A stretch of 64,000 nucleotides of DNA from Phototrophicus methaneseepsis (GCF_015500095.1 NZ_CP062983.1:1054001-1118000), one strand, 5' to 3'. Shown: positions 8,411 to 17,978, numbered from the stretch's first letter. Numbers and translations are program-made. Notes: generated by a model from the letters alone, not told the origin.

Positions 8411-9349
8411 ATGGCACACAACGCTACTGAGTCATCGCAGACACATTTCCCTGGTAACTTGTTAAAAAATGTCACCTTCAAAAAAAGTTTTCGTAGCCAG
8501 TTGGTCCCCTATTCTTTTTTGATGCCGAGTTTGCTCATTCTGGCTGTGTTTGGGTTCATCCCATTTGTGCAGGGTATCTACCTGGCCTTTACCAGGTACC
8601 CTTTGCTGCAAGAGCCTGAGTTTATTGGCCTGGCTAATTTTGAGCGACTTACAAGGGATCCTATTTTCCTGGAGTCGCTCAAGAACACCTTCATTTATAT
8701 GTTGGTGACGGTTCCCATCCGGTTGATTATCGGGCTGATGCTGGCCCTGGCCTTAAACAAAGCATTCCCTGGTCGCACACTGTTACGGGCGATATTTTAC
8801 TTCCCTGTGGTGACCCCGCTGATTATTGCTGCTTCATTATGGCTGTTCTTGTTCAATACGCACTTTGGCATGATTAACGCTGTGCTCGAGGAATTTGGCC
8901 TGTCTTCTGTTAGCTGGCTCACATCGTCAAGTACAGCGTTTCTCTCAGTCATGATTATGAGCATCTGGAAAACGGTAGGCTGGAACATGGTCATTTTGTT
9001 GGCTGGGTTACAGGGTATCCCCAACGAAATTTACGAAGCCGCTGCTGTGGATGGTTCCAACCGCTGGAGAACATTCTGGCATATTACCTTGCCCTTGCTC
9101 AAACCGACGATTCTCGTGTCGGTTGTTATTTCTACGATCAATGCATCACAGGTCTTTGAACAAGTGTATGTGATGACGGGCGGCGGCCCTGGCTATTCAA
9201 CCATGACGCTTGTCCAGCTTGTCTATAACACTGCTTTCCAGCAATTTGATATGGGGTATGCCTCTGCCATTTCCTCGGTTCTGTTTGTCATCATCATGGT
9301 GATTACCTTCATTAACTTCAAATTCTTCAACGAGGAGGTGGTTTACTAA
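8411..9349 (+). CDS. Sugar ABC transporter permease (MalF/UgpA type)
   Basis: This 312-residue inner-membrane protein has six predicted helices after a 35-residue cytoplasmic N terminus. It carries the EAA loop near residue 210 (EAAAVDGSNRWRTFWHITLP), which docks with the ATPase. It follows the binding-protein gene after a hairpin and overlaps the next permease by one base (TAATG). With that partner it should form the translocation pore of a CUT1-type importer. The length and motif are normal for the family. Confidence 0.9.
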   Translation: MAHNATESSQTHFPGNLLKNVTFKKSFRSQLVPYSFLMPSLLILAVFGFIPFVQGIYLAFTRYPLLQEPEFIGLANFERLTRDPIFLESLKNTFIYMLVTVPIRLIIGLMLALALNKAFPGRTLLRAIFYFPVVTPLIIAASLWLFLFNTHFGMINAVLEEFGLSSVSWLTSSSTAFLSVMIMSIWKTVGWNMVILLAGLQGIPNEIYEAAAVDGSNRWRTFWHITLPLLKPTILVSVVISTINASQVFEQVYVMTGGGPGYSTMTLVQLVYNTAFQQFDMGYASAISSVLFVIIMVITFINFKFFNEEVVY

Positions 9350-10191
9350 TGGGTGTCAATTATGAAGACCGCAAGGCTAGTATGCTTTTTGGCTTTGCAC
9401 GGTTTGCCTTCCTTGCTATTGCAGCTACTGTCACCATTCTCCCGTTTTTATGGTTGGTCAGCACGGCCTTTAAGACGGAAGCGCAAGTTTTTAGAATGCC
9501 ACTGACGTTGATCCCACCGGAATTACAGTGGAACAACTTCCCAGAGGCATGGAGTCGCGCACCGTTCACTCGCTACTATCTGAACACGATCTTTATTGCT
9601 GTAGCGACGACAGTCTATCACTTATTCGGGAGCACCACAGCCGGGTATGCCTTTGCCAAATATCAATTCTGGGGCAAGAAATACCTGTTCATGCTGCTCC
9701 TGGCCTTCTTGATGATCCCACCCCAGGTGACTTTGATTCCAACTTTTCTGGTGGTCAAATCACTTGGGTGGGTCGATACCTACCAGGGGATTATCTTCCC
9801 AGGGTTAGTAAATGTATTTGGCATCTTCCTGATGCGGCAGTACTTCCAGAGCATCCCTAACGATATCATCGATTCTGCACGTATTGATGGGTGCAGCGAA
9901 TGGCGTATTTTTGGGCAGATTGTCCTGCCCTTGGTTACACCTGCGATGGCAGCACTGGCGATTTTCAGCTTTACGGGTAGCTGGAACTCTTTCATCTGGC
10001 CTTTGATCGTCGCACAGTCATCGAATCTATACACCATCCAGGTAGGTATTGCTTTCTTTACAGATCAGGCTGGTACCGACTTCACCCAATTGATGGCTGT
10101 GTCGCTCATCTCGTTGATTCCGGTGATGTTCGTTTACATCGTGTTCCAGCGTTACTTCGTCGCAGGCATTGCACTGACAGGTATGAAGTAG
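9349..10191 (+). CDS. Sugar ABC transporter permease (MalG type)
   Basis: This 280-residue protein with six helices is the second half of the transporter pore. The EAA-type loop near residues 173-192 reads DSARIDGCSEWRIFGQIVLP. The start overlaps the previous stop by one base, which points to translational coupling. The end (YFVAGIALTGMK) is the usual MalG-type terminus (AGLTAGAVKG-like). The closest relatives by pattern are CUT1 permeases for plant oligosaccharides. Confidence 0.9.
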   Translation: MGVNYEDRKASMLFGFARFAFLAIAATVTILPFLWLVSTAFKTEAQVFRMPLTLIPPELQWNNFPEAWSRAPFTRYYLNTIFIAVATTVYHLFGSTTAGYAFAKYQFWGKKYLFMLLLAFLMIPPQVTLIPTFLVVKSLGWVDTYQGIIFPGLVNVFGIFLMRQYFQSIPNDIIDSARIDGCSEWRIFGQIVLPLVTPAMAALAIFSFTGSWNSFIWPLIVAQSSNLYTIQVGIAFFTDQAGTDFTQLMAVSLISLIPVMFVYIVFQRYFVAGIALTGMK

Positions 10192-10254
10192 TCCACTTTC
10201 GGGAATGTATTCAATTCTATCTATGTAAGTCCAAATTAAGGACAATCAAGACGA

Positions 10255-11778
10255 ATGAACAACTTTATTATTGAAAAAGAACGCACTTTACCAGTCGATT
10301 ATGAACCTGATGTCCTGGTAGCTGGCGCTGGCCCGGCTGGTATTGGTGCTGCTGTCGCTGCAGCGCGTAACGGCGCAAAGGTACTGCTTGTAGAACGCTA
10401 TGGCTTTATGGGCGGCAACCTGACGTTAGCTATGGTCAACCCTATGTTCACCTTCCACGATATACAGGGCAACCAGGTCATTCGTGGTGTTGCAGGCGAG
10501 ATTGTTGACCGTCTGGTTGAACTGACAGTCTCCAGGGGCCACGTCACAGACCTGACGTTTGATAATGCGTCGATGACGCCTTTTGACCCGGAAGGCATGA
10601 AACTACTGCTCTTTGAAATGGTCGAAGAAGCGGGTGTTGAATTACTTTTGCATTCTACAGTTGTCGATGCCCATACAGATGGCAATAAAGTATCGGCTGT
10701 GATCGTTGAGAATAAATCCGGTCGGCAGGTGATCCGCCCTAAAATGGTGATCGACTGCTCAGCCGATGCCGATATCGTTGCGCGAGTTGGGGCGCCTTTC
10801 GTCATGGGGCGAGAATCTGACGGGGCGATGCAACCTGTTACCCTGTTTTTCAGAATGGCTGATGTCGATATTCCAGGCTTAAAAGCATGGATGAAAGAGA
10901 ACCGTGACCAGCTCAAAGATTCCCCAACTGACGAAGAAATTGATTCTTCAGAGGCAGTTGCATTCCTGGGTTTGAATAAACTCGTCAAAGAAGCGATGGA
11001 ACGGGGTGAATTCCCAGCAGAAGCAGCGCCGCGTATCCTTTTTTATGAATTGCCGCGTCGGGGCCAGATTGCGATCAATACAACGCGCCTGCAGGGCATT
11101 GATGGCACAAACGTCCGTGATCTGACGCGCGCTGAAATTGCCACTCGTAAACAGGCATGGCAAATTCATAGATTCCTCAAAGCGCATGTTGGCGGTTTTG
11201 AAGATGCCTATATCCTGGATACAGGTGTACAGGTCGGCATCCGCGAGACACGTCATATCGTCGGCGACTACAAAATGACGGAAGAAGACGTTCTGCGAGG
11301 GCGTTCTTTTGAAGATGGTATCGCCTGCGGCACCTTCGCTATCGATATTCATCCGCCAGAAGGTGAACAGCAAGTTTTCACAGGGTCTGGTAAATCTGTC
11401 TACGAAATCCCCTACCGTTCCTTAATCCCACAGGGTTATGACAATCTGCTGGTTGCAGGGCGCAGTATATCAGCGACACATGCTGCGTTCGGCTCAGCTC
11501 GTGTGATGGCGACCAGTGTTGGTATTGGTCAGGGTGCGGGTACAGCTGCTGCGCTGGCCATCAAAAATGGGCAATCCACGCGCGAAGTTGACATCAAGCA
11601 GGTACGTCGACTGTTGGTGGAGCAGGGCCAATATTTACATGGCGAAGGTGTGACTTCATCCATTGATCCCAAACTGCGTTTAGAAAAGATCGGCGGTTCT
11701 GGGGCTGCTGCGAGCCATCATAATCCGTTCCAGAACCAGGCTGATAAGCAGCAAGATGATGCAGGGGAGGACAGCTAG
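10255..11778 (+). CDS. FAD-dependent oxidoreductase
   Basis: The 507-residue protein begins with a Rossmann fold that binds FAD (VAGAGPAGIGAAVAAARNG at about residues 22-40, then LLVER for the ribose). The YGFMGGN motif and the C-terminal NLLVAGRSISATHAAFGSARVM block are typical of the FAD_oxidored (PF12831-like) family. It probably oxidises a sugar or a ring-containing substrate. It sits inside the sugar operon and its stop overlaps the GTG of the GH51 gene (TAGTG), so it is likely to act on the same imported glycan. The substrate cannot be read from the sequence. Confidence 0.8.
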   Translation: MNNFIIEKERTLPVDYEPDVLVAGAGPAGIGAAVAAARNGAKVLLVERYGFMGGNLTLAMVNPMFTFHDIQGNQVIRGVAGEIVDRLVELTVSRGHVTDLTFDNASMTPFDPEGMKLLLFEMVEEAGVELLLHSTVVDAHTDGNKVSAVIVENKSGRQVIRPKMVIDCSADADIVARVGAPFVMGRESDGAMQPVTLFFRMADVDIPGLKAWMKENRDQLKDSPTDEEIDSSEAVAFLGLNKLVKEAMERGEFPAEAAPRILFYELPRRGQIAINTTRLQGIDGTNVRDLTRAEIATRKQAWQIHRFLKAHVGGFEDAYILDTGVQVGIRETRHIVGDYKMTEEDVLRGRSFEDGIACGTFAIDIHPPEGEQQVFTGSGKSVYEIPYRSLIPQGYDNLLVAGRSISATHAAFGSARVMATSVGIGQGAGTAAALAIKNGQSTREVDIKQVRRLLVEQGQYLHGEGVTSSIDPKLRLEKIGGSGAAASHHNPFQNQADKQQDDAGEDS

Positions 11779-13265
11779 TGACTCCCTTAAATGCGCGTGC
11801 GACGATTTATCATGAGAAAGTTTTAGGCCGTATCGACAAGAAAATATACGGTCAGTATATGGAATTTGTCGAGCCAGATGATAAGACTGTCTATGGTGGC
11901 GTCTGTGATGATGAAGGCAATTTATTGCCGGATGTGATTGACGCTCTGGCGGAAATGGGCGTGCCTGTTGTACGCTTTGGGGGTAACTTTGCCGATGTGT
12001 ATCGCTGGCAGGATGGTATCGGCCCCAAAGATCAACGTCGAGGGCAGTATAACTACTATTGGGGCGGTCAGGAATCCAATAAATTTGGAACGGACGAATT
12101 CCTGACATTGTGTGAGGCACTGGGTGCAGAATCCTTCATCAATATTAATCTGGGTTCTGCGGGGCTGCTGGATGCCCTATCTTGGCTGGAATACTGTAAT
12201 TACGATGGTGATACTTACTATACCGGGCTGCGTAAGGCCAATGGACGGCAAAAGCCCTGGAATGTGCCGATCTGGGGGATTGGTAATGAATCCTGGGGGA
12301 ATTGGGAAGCAAGCTATTCTACACCAGAGGTTTATGCAGAGCGTTTCAATCAGTTTGCACGCTACTTCAAACGCCTGGACCCTGACGCTAAGTTAGTCGC
12401 CGTAGGTCATACAGATCAGGAATGGAATGAAAAAGTCCTCGCAGGGCTTGAAGTACAGCCTGATTATTTTTCTGTGCATATGTATGGGCATTCGATCATA
12501 GGCCAGCCCGGCAATTACGAGCAACTGATGGCGGCTCCTCTCAAATTTGATACAGAGTTTACCAGAGTCAAGGAAATCATCGCCCAATACGTTGATTATC
12601 CTCTGCCGATTGCGCTGGACGAATGGAACGTCAGGCACTTCAGAGATAATAAATTAGATCGCAAATCGCCCCGACAAGTGCAGGATGCGCTTTTTGTGGC
12701 AGGTATCTTCCATGTCATGCAATCCCATACGGAAGCTATCCAGATGGCGAATTATGTTTTTATGGTGAATGGTCATGCACCATTGCTAAATTCTGAAGCA
12801 GGCATCACCAAGACACCCTTGTATGACGTATTCAGCTTATATCAAAAGCTATGTCATTCTCAGGCTATTCAGTATGAGCTTGTAAGCCCTGAATTTAAGC
12901 TGAATAAAAATCTCAATATGGAAAGAGTCCGGCATGGGACGAATTTATCAAGCGACGATCTGGATTCACTCCCGCATCTCGATATTCGTGCAACCAAGAA
13001 CACACTGGGCGATCAGGTGACGGTCAGCATCATCAACAGAAGCCAAACCGACGATGTCACGCTTGCACTACAATTAGACCCATACATAGAAAATGCAGAG
13101 TGCACGTCCGTGGTGCAAATTAAAGGGGATTCACCATCTGATCTGACTTTCACCAAATCGGATGATCTGACTGTAAACACAAATGCAGAGTCATCGTCAC
13201 GTACATTTGACCTAGCTCCGCTTTCAGTCACCTTTATTGAGTTGACCTTGCAAAGCCAGGCTTAG
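11778..13265 (+). CDS. Alpha-L-arabinofuranosidase, GH51 family
   Basis: The start is a GTG overlapping the previous TAG by one base. The 495 residues show a GH51 TIM barrel followed by a beta domain: YGQYMEFVE near the N terminus, VVRFGGNFADVYRW, WGIGNESWGNW with the acid/base glutamate near residue 171, and ALDEWN with the nucleophile near residue 282. There is no signal peptide, so it should act in the cytoplasm on short oligosaccharides imported by the upstream transporter. It is the last gene of the operon. The length is normal. Some GH51-like proteins act on other furanosides or have beta-glucanase activity. Confidence 0.88.
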   Translation: MTPLNARATIYHEKVLGRIDKKIYGQYMEFVEPDDKTVYGGVCDDEGNLLPDVIDALAEMGVPVVRFGGNFADVYRWQDGIGPKDQRRGQYNYYWGGQESNKFGTDEFLTLCEALGAESFININLGSAGLLDALSWLEYCNYDGDTYYTGLRKANGRQKPWNVPIWGIGNESWGNWEASYSTPEVYAERFNQFARYFKRLDPDAKLVAVGHTDQEWNEKVLAGLEVQPDYFSVHMYGHSIIGQPGNYEQLMAAPLKFDTEFTRVKEIIAQYVDYPLPIALDEWNVRHFRDNKLDRKSPRQVQDALFVAGIFHVMQSHTEAIQMANYVFMVNGHAPLLNSEAGITKTPLYDVFSLYQKLCHSQAIQYELVSPEFKLNKNLNMERVRHGTNLSSDDLDSLPHLDIRATKNTLGDQVTVSIINRSQTDDVTLALQLDPYIENAECTSVVQIKGDSPSDLTFTKSDDLTVNTNAESSSRTFDLAPLSVTFIELTLQSQA

Positions 13266-13640
13266 GATTTCTATCTGAAGTATCGAAGCTAAGAACACAA
13301 AAGCCATCAACCATATTGTTTTTGCTCATGGGGTCGAGATGACTGTAGAGATAATTTAGTACCTTCTAGTTGAGAACAAAAGGTATGAGTAAAAACTTGC
13401 TACTGGACTAGGTTCTGTTTCCTTAATTCATGGTGCTCGAGCGAGGAGAATAGCATATACAAAAACATTTCTTCGCATTTGGCTACACAAGAGCCAAACG
13501 CCGCAAGTCGTCGCATTCAACATTCGCAAGCGCTCCAATAGATTAAGACTATCAATTTCATGGATTTTTAGCGCCATATTTCTGAGCATATGGAGCACGA
13601 AATCGAGTCGATCTTCCGGGATCATGCTCAGGATATCTAA

Positions 13641-14478
13641 GAACCTGTTTAAAAATTCCTGTCAGGTAAACTGGTTGTGACCAAACGAACCAAAATACCA
13701 GACAGGAATGCCAAAAGTCTCGCACAAACGCCGCCCATACACCAGTGAAATGAGTGAGAAGCAATGGAAACGACTAAAATGGATGCTTCCTAAACAAACG
13801 GAAGCAGGACAACCACAGGAATTGGACTTACACAGCATCATGAACGCGATTTTGTATGTTCTGGTCACAGGTTGTCAGTGGCGTAATCTGCCCAATGACT
13901 ACCCCAACCCGAATAGCGTCTACTATCACTATCGCAAGTAGTGTTTGGATGGGACATGGCAACGATTGAACCGACGACCAAGTGCTGGGCTGATCGACAG
14001 CCAAAGCGTCAAAGTTAGTGACCGGGGTGGGTTAAGTGGCTATGATGGTGGCAAGCAGATCAAAGGACGCAAACGACATCTTCTGACCGATATACTGGGG
14101 AATTTGCTTGAAGTTGTGATTTCTGCTGCCAATTTGAATGATCGTCAGGGCGCTAAGGTGTTAATGACGAAACTGGAACGTCAAATGGCGCTACGGCTGC
14201 TCAAAATCCGGGTCGATAAGGGCTATCGAGGTGATCTCGATGTCTGGTTTGCCGAGCAATGGCAAATTGCGCAGGAAGTAGTCGAAGCGAATGCTGACCA
14301 AAAAGGATTCGCCGTTCAACCCCGTCGCTGGGTCGTGGAGCGAACTTTCGCTTGGTTCGGCAAGTTTCGACGTCTGAGCAAGGATTATGAAGTCGACCCG
14401 ATCAATAGTGCGGGTTTCATCTACCTTGCTTCTATACGACTCTTGCTCAATCGACTCGTTTAATTTTCAAACAGGTTC
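13641..14478 (+). mobile_element. IS5-family (IS427-like) insertion sequence, 838 bp
   Basis: Terminal inverted repeats are GAACCTGTTTAAAAATT (13641-13657) and its complement at 14462-14478, with 16 of 17 matching. The interior holds one transposase reading frame broken by an amber codon. The size, the N-terminal DUF4096-type region and the DDE half fit the IS427 group of IS5. Flanks are TAA on the left and TCA on the right, so there is no matching target duplication. About 31 bp of the target gene are gone, which indicates a deletion at or after insertion. Confidence 0.88.
13708..14463 (+). pseudogene. IS5-family transposase interrupted by an amber codon
   Basis: Residues 1-77 are the N-terminal DUF4096-type region (TGCQWRNLPNDYPNPNSVYYH). 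A TAG at 13939-13941 replaces the tryptophan normally found in YRKWC. The same frame goes on with the catalytic part (GLIDSQSVK, DKGYRG, VVERTFAWFGKFRRL with the C-terminal catalytic glutamate). The stretch between GTWQR and SAGLIDSQ is about 15-20 residues shorter than usual, so an in-frame deletion is likely too. Some IS427 elements use frameshifting, but here both halves share one frame, so only suppression or readthrough could give a full protein. It is probably inactive. Confidence 0.8.
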
Positions 14479-14704
14479 TCATAGAAATACATAATGGGCT
14501 TGCCAAGTGCTCTGGCCCACTTTGGTAAGTCTGGTGCATCAATCATGGAGACCCCATTTTCCACATTGGAGATCACGGCCTGACTTGTGCTCAACTTCTC
14601 AGCAAGTCCTTCTTGTTTCAGATCAGCCGCCCGCCGCACTTTGCGAATGCGTACGCCGAGCTGTTTCTTCAAATCCGGTTCCATATCGACCTTCCTTGTG
14701 GCTA

Positions 14705-14787
14705 ATTTTTTATTCTACAGGCAATAAATACCTACAATAAAATATGATATATTATAAGAAATTAGCATGTAGTTGAGAGGTCCGATT
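14705..14787. promoter_or_regulatory. Divergent promoter region of the XRE/small-ORF cassette (copy B)
   Basis: An AT-rich spacer separates the divergent XRE gene and small ORF. It shares TATTCTACAGGCAATAAA, AAATATGATATATTATAAGAA and TTGAGAGGTCCG with the spacer at 22738-22829, whereas intervening bases differ. The conserved TATGATATATTATAA core probably holds the promoters and may be the XRE operator. Confidence 0.45.
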
Positions 14788-14955
14788 ATGCCTCCACCAC
14801 AAAAATGCCATCCAACTTTTTTGCTCTTTCGGTTGCTGCGCGTGGCTGACATCTTGGCGACCTTCTCAGAGCATGGATCGCTTCAACCAGACCTATCCAG
14901 CAACCCGATTAAGACGCTGGATGCTGAGGAGAATCAGCCTAGCGATAGCGGATAA
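14788..14955 (+). CDS. Small conserved protein of the recombinase cassette (copy B, 55 aa)
   Basis: The ATG at 14788 has GAGAGG 8 nt upstream. The 55-residue product starts MPPPQKCHPTFLLFRLLRVA and ends LDAEENQPSDSG. It aligns along its length with the 62-residue protein at 22830, keeping HP(S/T)FLL(L/F)RLLRVAD(M/I)L, FS(D/E)H and LDAEENQP(S/N)DS. It lies divergent from the XRE gene and just before a recombinase start in both copies. The function is unknown; a short amphipathic N-terminal helix and acidic tail suggest a small binding protein. Conservation between copies argues that it is translated. Confidence 0.55.
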   Translation: MPPPQKCHPTFLLFRLLRVADILATFSEHGSLQPDLSSNPIKTLDAEENQPSDSG

Positions 14956-15073
14956 TAAAACACCTTGTTGCAAGTTCAGTATAGCCAGAAATGTGCGCTG
15001 CCTGTTTTTTGTCAAAACTTAGGATAGGGCTTTCTGCGCTAGAATCTGTCATTCGATTACCAACAATAGATAC

Positions 15074-15301
15074 ATGAAGAAGTCAATTGTTATGCCACGA
15101 AGAGGAACGCCACATCCATCATCAACATCACCACCGCGGTCGGGTTGGGTGATTTATCTGCGGACCAGCTCACGCGAGACGCAGAATCCCGAGAATTCGC
15201 AGAAGCGCCAACAGCATAACATCCAGCTATGTTATGTAAAGAAGCAAGGTGCTGAGACGCAATACACAAAACTCCATGTTCAACAACTACGACTTTTTTG
15301 A
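15074..15301 (+). pseudogene. Truncated 5' end of a serine recombinase gene (copy B)
   Basis: The first 48 codons match the recombinase at 23108 (SPPR(S/P)GW(V/A)IYLRTSSRE, QNP(E/K)NSQKRQ), including the catalytic serine motif YLRTS. Homology ends abruptly after RQQHNI near 15224 and the frame closes at 15301 in unrelated sequence. The preceding 100 bp are also homologous to 22990-23107. This is what is left of a second recombinase cassette after deletion of about 1.5 kb. Confidence 0.8.
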
Positions 15302-15347
15302 TACCCCGTAGCTTGCTGCGGGTAGTTCATTTTGGTCACGTCTTTTA

Positions 15348-16856
15348 TTAGGGCATTCCATAGACTCGTACAGTGTTATCTGATCCAGAAGCTGCAATGA
15401 GTGTTTGATCAGGGGACCATGCGAGGCTGTTCAGCCAGTCGTTATGTTCTTCCAGAGAAGCTAGTAGTTGTCCCGTTTCAACATCGAAGATGTATAGTCC
15501 GCTGCTGCTTGCATAGGCTATGAGGGTATCATCTGGACTGAAAGCAAGTCCTTCGACAATGCCATCCCCTTCGAGTTCGCGGAGAAGTTGATGGCTGCTG
15601 GCACCATAGAGCTTTACTGTGAAAGAATCGACAGACGCCAGAACACTGCCATCTGACGAGTAAGCAATACCGGCAATATTGACCGCACTGGTATCACCGC
15701 CGCCTGCAACCTGCGTCGCGAGATTTAGCTGCGGCATAGTAGAAGTATCCCATAGCCACAGATTTTCATCATAGTCTGAGAAGGCTAGCGTGCTACTGTC
15801 TGGACTGAATGTCACTGCATTCATGATGTTGGTATGTCCTACGGCAGCGGCGATTTCGCTACCATCCTCAGCATCCCACAAATAAACATACTGCTCGTCA
15901 CTAACCGATAAGAGTTGAGTCCCATCCGCGCTGAACATCAAGTCATTCACTGGGCCTTGCGCTGTCATCTTTGCTAGCGGCGTCTGGCTCTCCGTATCCC
16001 ATACGACGATGTTGCCATTTGAATCACCACTGGCAAACAGAGAACCGTCCGGGCTAAAGATGACCTGATTAATACGGCCTAACTGTTCATCTTCTAGTGT
16101 AGAGATGTTAGCGATCTCTGTACCGTCAGCACTATTCCACAGGCGAATTGTGCGATCACCTGAGCCTGTTACAACGGTTCCATCTGGGCTAAAGTTGCTG
16201 CTGATGGGAGTGTTGGTATGGCCTTCCAGCTTGGCGCCTTCTTCGCTATTTGTCACATTCCACAGGTACAAGGCATTATCAGAACCAGCGGCAGCAAGCC
16301 ACTCGCCATCCGGGCTGAAGCTTACTTCGGCTTCGCTGCGAAAACTTCCTTCAAGTTGCAGTTCAGTGGAGGCAGCAAGATTATATAGTGTGATGCCGTT
16401 GCTACCTGCATTGAGTGCCAGGATCGTTCCATCAGGACTATAGGTCATATTGTCAGTGCTATAGCTTGGTTCAATAAGGGCAGAAGAGGTTTGTGAGGCA
16501 AGTTCCCAAAGGACAATGTCACCATCAAACTTAGAAGCGGCAAGCGTGGTGCCATCTGGGCTGATTGCAATAGCACGCGTCTCATCATTGCTTAGCAGCA
16601 CTGGCGGCTCACTCTCGGTTGCCAGATTAGTAGGATCATACAGCCAGATCCCCACTGTACCCCCTACTACCAAAAGGCCATCGTCCGGTGTAAAACTTGC
16701 GAATTCCGCAGAACCACGTCCCAGGCGAATAAGCTGAGCCAGTTCACCTGCATTATCGGTGGTGATGGGCTGGCGACTGTCCTGTGCAGTGACGGCCGCC
16801 ACAGAAAGTAACAATGTTCCTGCCATGAGACTCATCATAAGCATACGTTTTAACAT
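15348..16856 (-). CDS. Secreted WD40-repeat beta-propeller protein
   Basis: The 502-residue protein has a signal peptide (residues 1-25, ending VTAQD) and eleven WD40-like units of about 40 residues, each with FSPDG...LA and D..I.LW-type strands (for example VSFSPDGEWLAAAGSDN and VIFSPDGSLFASGD). The whole mature protein is propeller, perhaps two propellers. WD40 domains usually serve as ligand platforms; in STAND proteins they are the sensor. Here the propeller is exported, while the neighbouring NB-ARC genes encode cytosolic proteins. A run of GTTGCA motifs lies just upstream at 16901-16930, as it does before the NB-ARC gene. Confidence 0.87.
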   Translation of the reverse strand: MLKRMLMMSLMAGTLLLSVAAVTAQDSRQPITTDNAGELAQLIRLGRGSAEFASFTPDDGLLVVGGTVGIWLYDPTNLATESEPPVLLSNDETRAIAISPDGTTLAASKFDGDIVLWELASQTSSALIEPSYSTDNMTYSPDGTILALNAGSNGITLYNLAASTELQLEGSFRSEAEVSFSPDGEWLAAAGSDNALYLWNVTNSEEGAKLEGHTNTPISSNFSPDGTVVTGSGDRTIRLWNSADGTEIANISTLEDEQLGRINQVIFSPDGSLFASGDSNGNIVVWDTESQTPLAKMTAQGPVNDLMFSADGTQLLSVSDEQYVYLWDAEDGSEIAAAVGHTNIMNAVTFSPDSSTLAFSDYDENLWLWDTSTMPQLNLATQVAGGGDTSAVNIAGIAYSSDGSVLASVDSFTVKLYGASSHQLLRELEGDGIVEGLAFSPDDTLIAYASSSGLYIFDVETGQLLASLEEHNDWLNSLAWSPDQTLIAASGSDNTVRVYGMP

Positions 16857-16900
16857 GAAGTACTCCTTCGTTTGTTTTATGAAGGAAGTATAGAGTCCAG

Positions 16901-16930
16901 GCGTTGCAACATCGTTGCATTTCCGTTGCG
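16901..16930. promoter_or_regulatory. Cluster of GTTGCA motifs before the WD40 gene
   Basis: GCGTTGCAAC, ATCGTTGCAT and TTCCGTTGCG follow each other at about 10-11 bp steps between the NB-ARC stop and the WD40 start. The same hexamer builds the inverted repeat at 17944-17978, which suggests one regulator for both transcripts. Confidence 0.45.
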
Positions 16931-16932
16931 GA

Positions 16933-17895
16933 TTACAGGTGCAGATCGATAAAGGCTTTCATCAATAGGCTAAAATAAAACTTTTCCTGACCAAGCGGTT
17001 CCAGAATGCCATAATTGACGAACTCGCGCACAAGGGATTTTGCATCTTCTTGATGCCACAATGCTTGCAGCGTGTTCAGATGAAAGACAGTCGTAGCATG
17101 GACTGTCTGGCTGAGCTGTTTCAGATAAGTCAACTTCTGGGTAGGAACGTCCTGAAAGCTTCGCCGCAGCAGGTCGGCCACGTTATTGATAGTTTCGTTG
17201 GCAGGTAGTGCGTAATTGAGGGGCGGCTTTGCAGATAGTATCTGATGAAAGAGAGAAAGTTTTTCCTGATCTGAAACCAGCGAGTGAGGCTGATTGAGTA
17301 GTATTGCCAGTGTCTGGATCAGCAGGGGCAAGCCTTCAATCTCGCCGAAGTAAGGCTGTTGTGTTAGGGCTTGCAAAAGTGTGTGGCTTTCCGGCGCATT
17401 GAGCAGCGAAAGTGGAATAATATCTGCCTGGCGAGCTGCCAGATGGTTGGCAATAGATGGTAGACGGGTTGTGATGATAAAACAACAATCATAGCCGCCC
17501 AGTAAGAAAAAAGAGGCATGGTCCACTTCCCAGATATCGTCAATGATAAACAGGACTGAGCGCTTCGCAAAATAGGCATTGAGCCTTAGAAACAGTGTTC
17601 TAGCTTCCGTCGGTTCTTTAACTTCAATGCCACACTGGGCAGCCCAGCATTTTAGAAAATCAAGAATATCCGGATGTTTGCCCAGGGACGCACAGAAAAT
17701 ACTTGCTTCAAAATGCTGTTGTATGCGGCTGTCGTTCATCACGCTGGCTGCGAATGCCGATTTACCAACACCTCCCATCCCGCAGATGACGATTGGTAGC
17801 CGGGCCTGAGGCTGGGGTGAGAGCAACTGATGAACCATGCGTTCATACAGAACATCGCGTCCGATCAACAGTACAGGGGGAACTAGAGAACACAA
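16933..17895 (-). CDS. Compact NB-ARC (STAND-type) ATPase
   Basis: I read a TTG start at 17895 because AGGAAG lies about 6 nt upstream. The 320 residues are an almost bare NB-ARC module: Walker A GMGGVGKS near residue 43, Walker B LFIIDDIW near 118, the sensor FIITTR near 140, and a winged-helix region at the C terminus (LVREFVNYGILEPLGQ). There is no effector at the N terminus and no repeat domain at the C terminus, so it is a nucleotide switch without its usual partners. It resembles the NB-ARC half of the gene at 18681. The propeller gene downstream and the TPR gene nearby may supply the missing parts. Confidence 0.8.
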   Translation of the reverse strand: MCSLVPPVLLIGRDVLYERMVHQLLSPQPQARLPIVICGMGGVGKSAFAASVMNDSRIQQHFEASIFCASLGKHPDILDFLKCWAAQCGIEVKEPTEARTLFLRLNAYFAKRSVLFIIDDIWEVDHASFFLLGGYDCCFIITTRLPSIANHLAARQADIIPLSLLNAPESHTLLQALTQQPYFGEIEGLPLLIQTLAILLNQPHSLVSDQEKLSLFHQILSAKPPLNYALPANETINNVADLLRRSFQDVPTQKLTYLKQLSQTVHATTVFHLNTLQALWHQEDAKSLVREFVNYGILEPLGQEKFYFSLLMKAFIDLHL

Positions 17896-17943
17896 AGTTT
17901 TCTTCCTGAGCTATATTTTGCCAAGCATAACACGCTACTGTAC

Positions 17944-17978
17944 CAAAATCGTTGCAGCATAACTTTGCAACGATTTTG
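17944..17978. promoter_or_regulatory. 13-bp inverted repeat, candidate operator of a divergent promoter
   Basis: CAAAATCGTTGCA (17944-17956) and TGCAACGATTTTG (17966-17978) are perfect inverted arms 9 nt apart. A further TTTTGCATCG copy follows at about 17985-17994. The site lies 50 bp from the NB-ARC start and about 60 bp from the lipoprotein start, and shares GTTGCA with 16901-16930. Confidence 0.6.

Larger units (their letters stand above)
13428..14684 (-). pseudogene. XRE-family regulator (copy B) split by an IS element
   Basis: The N-terminal half (14684 down to 14479) starts MEPDLKKQLG and carries the HTH and WARALGKPIMYFYE. The C-terminal half (13640 down to about 13545) continues with MIPEDRLDFVLHMLRNMAL. 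The IS at 13641-14478 lies between them. Compared with copies at 2884 and 22380, about 31 bp of the gene are missing at the insertion point and no target duplication is visible. After KIHEID the frame runs into unrelated codons down to 13428 instead of the usual stop. The regulator must be non-functional unless the N-terminal HTH piece is active alone. Confidence 0.85.
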
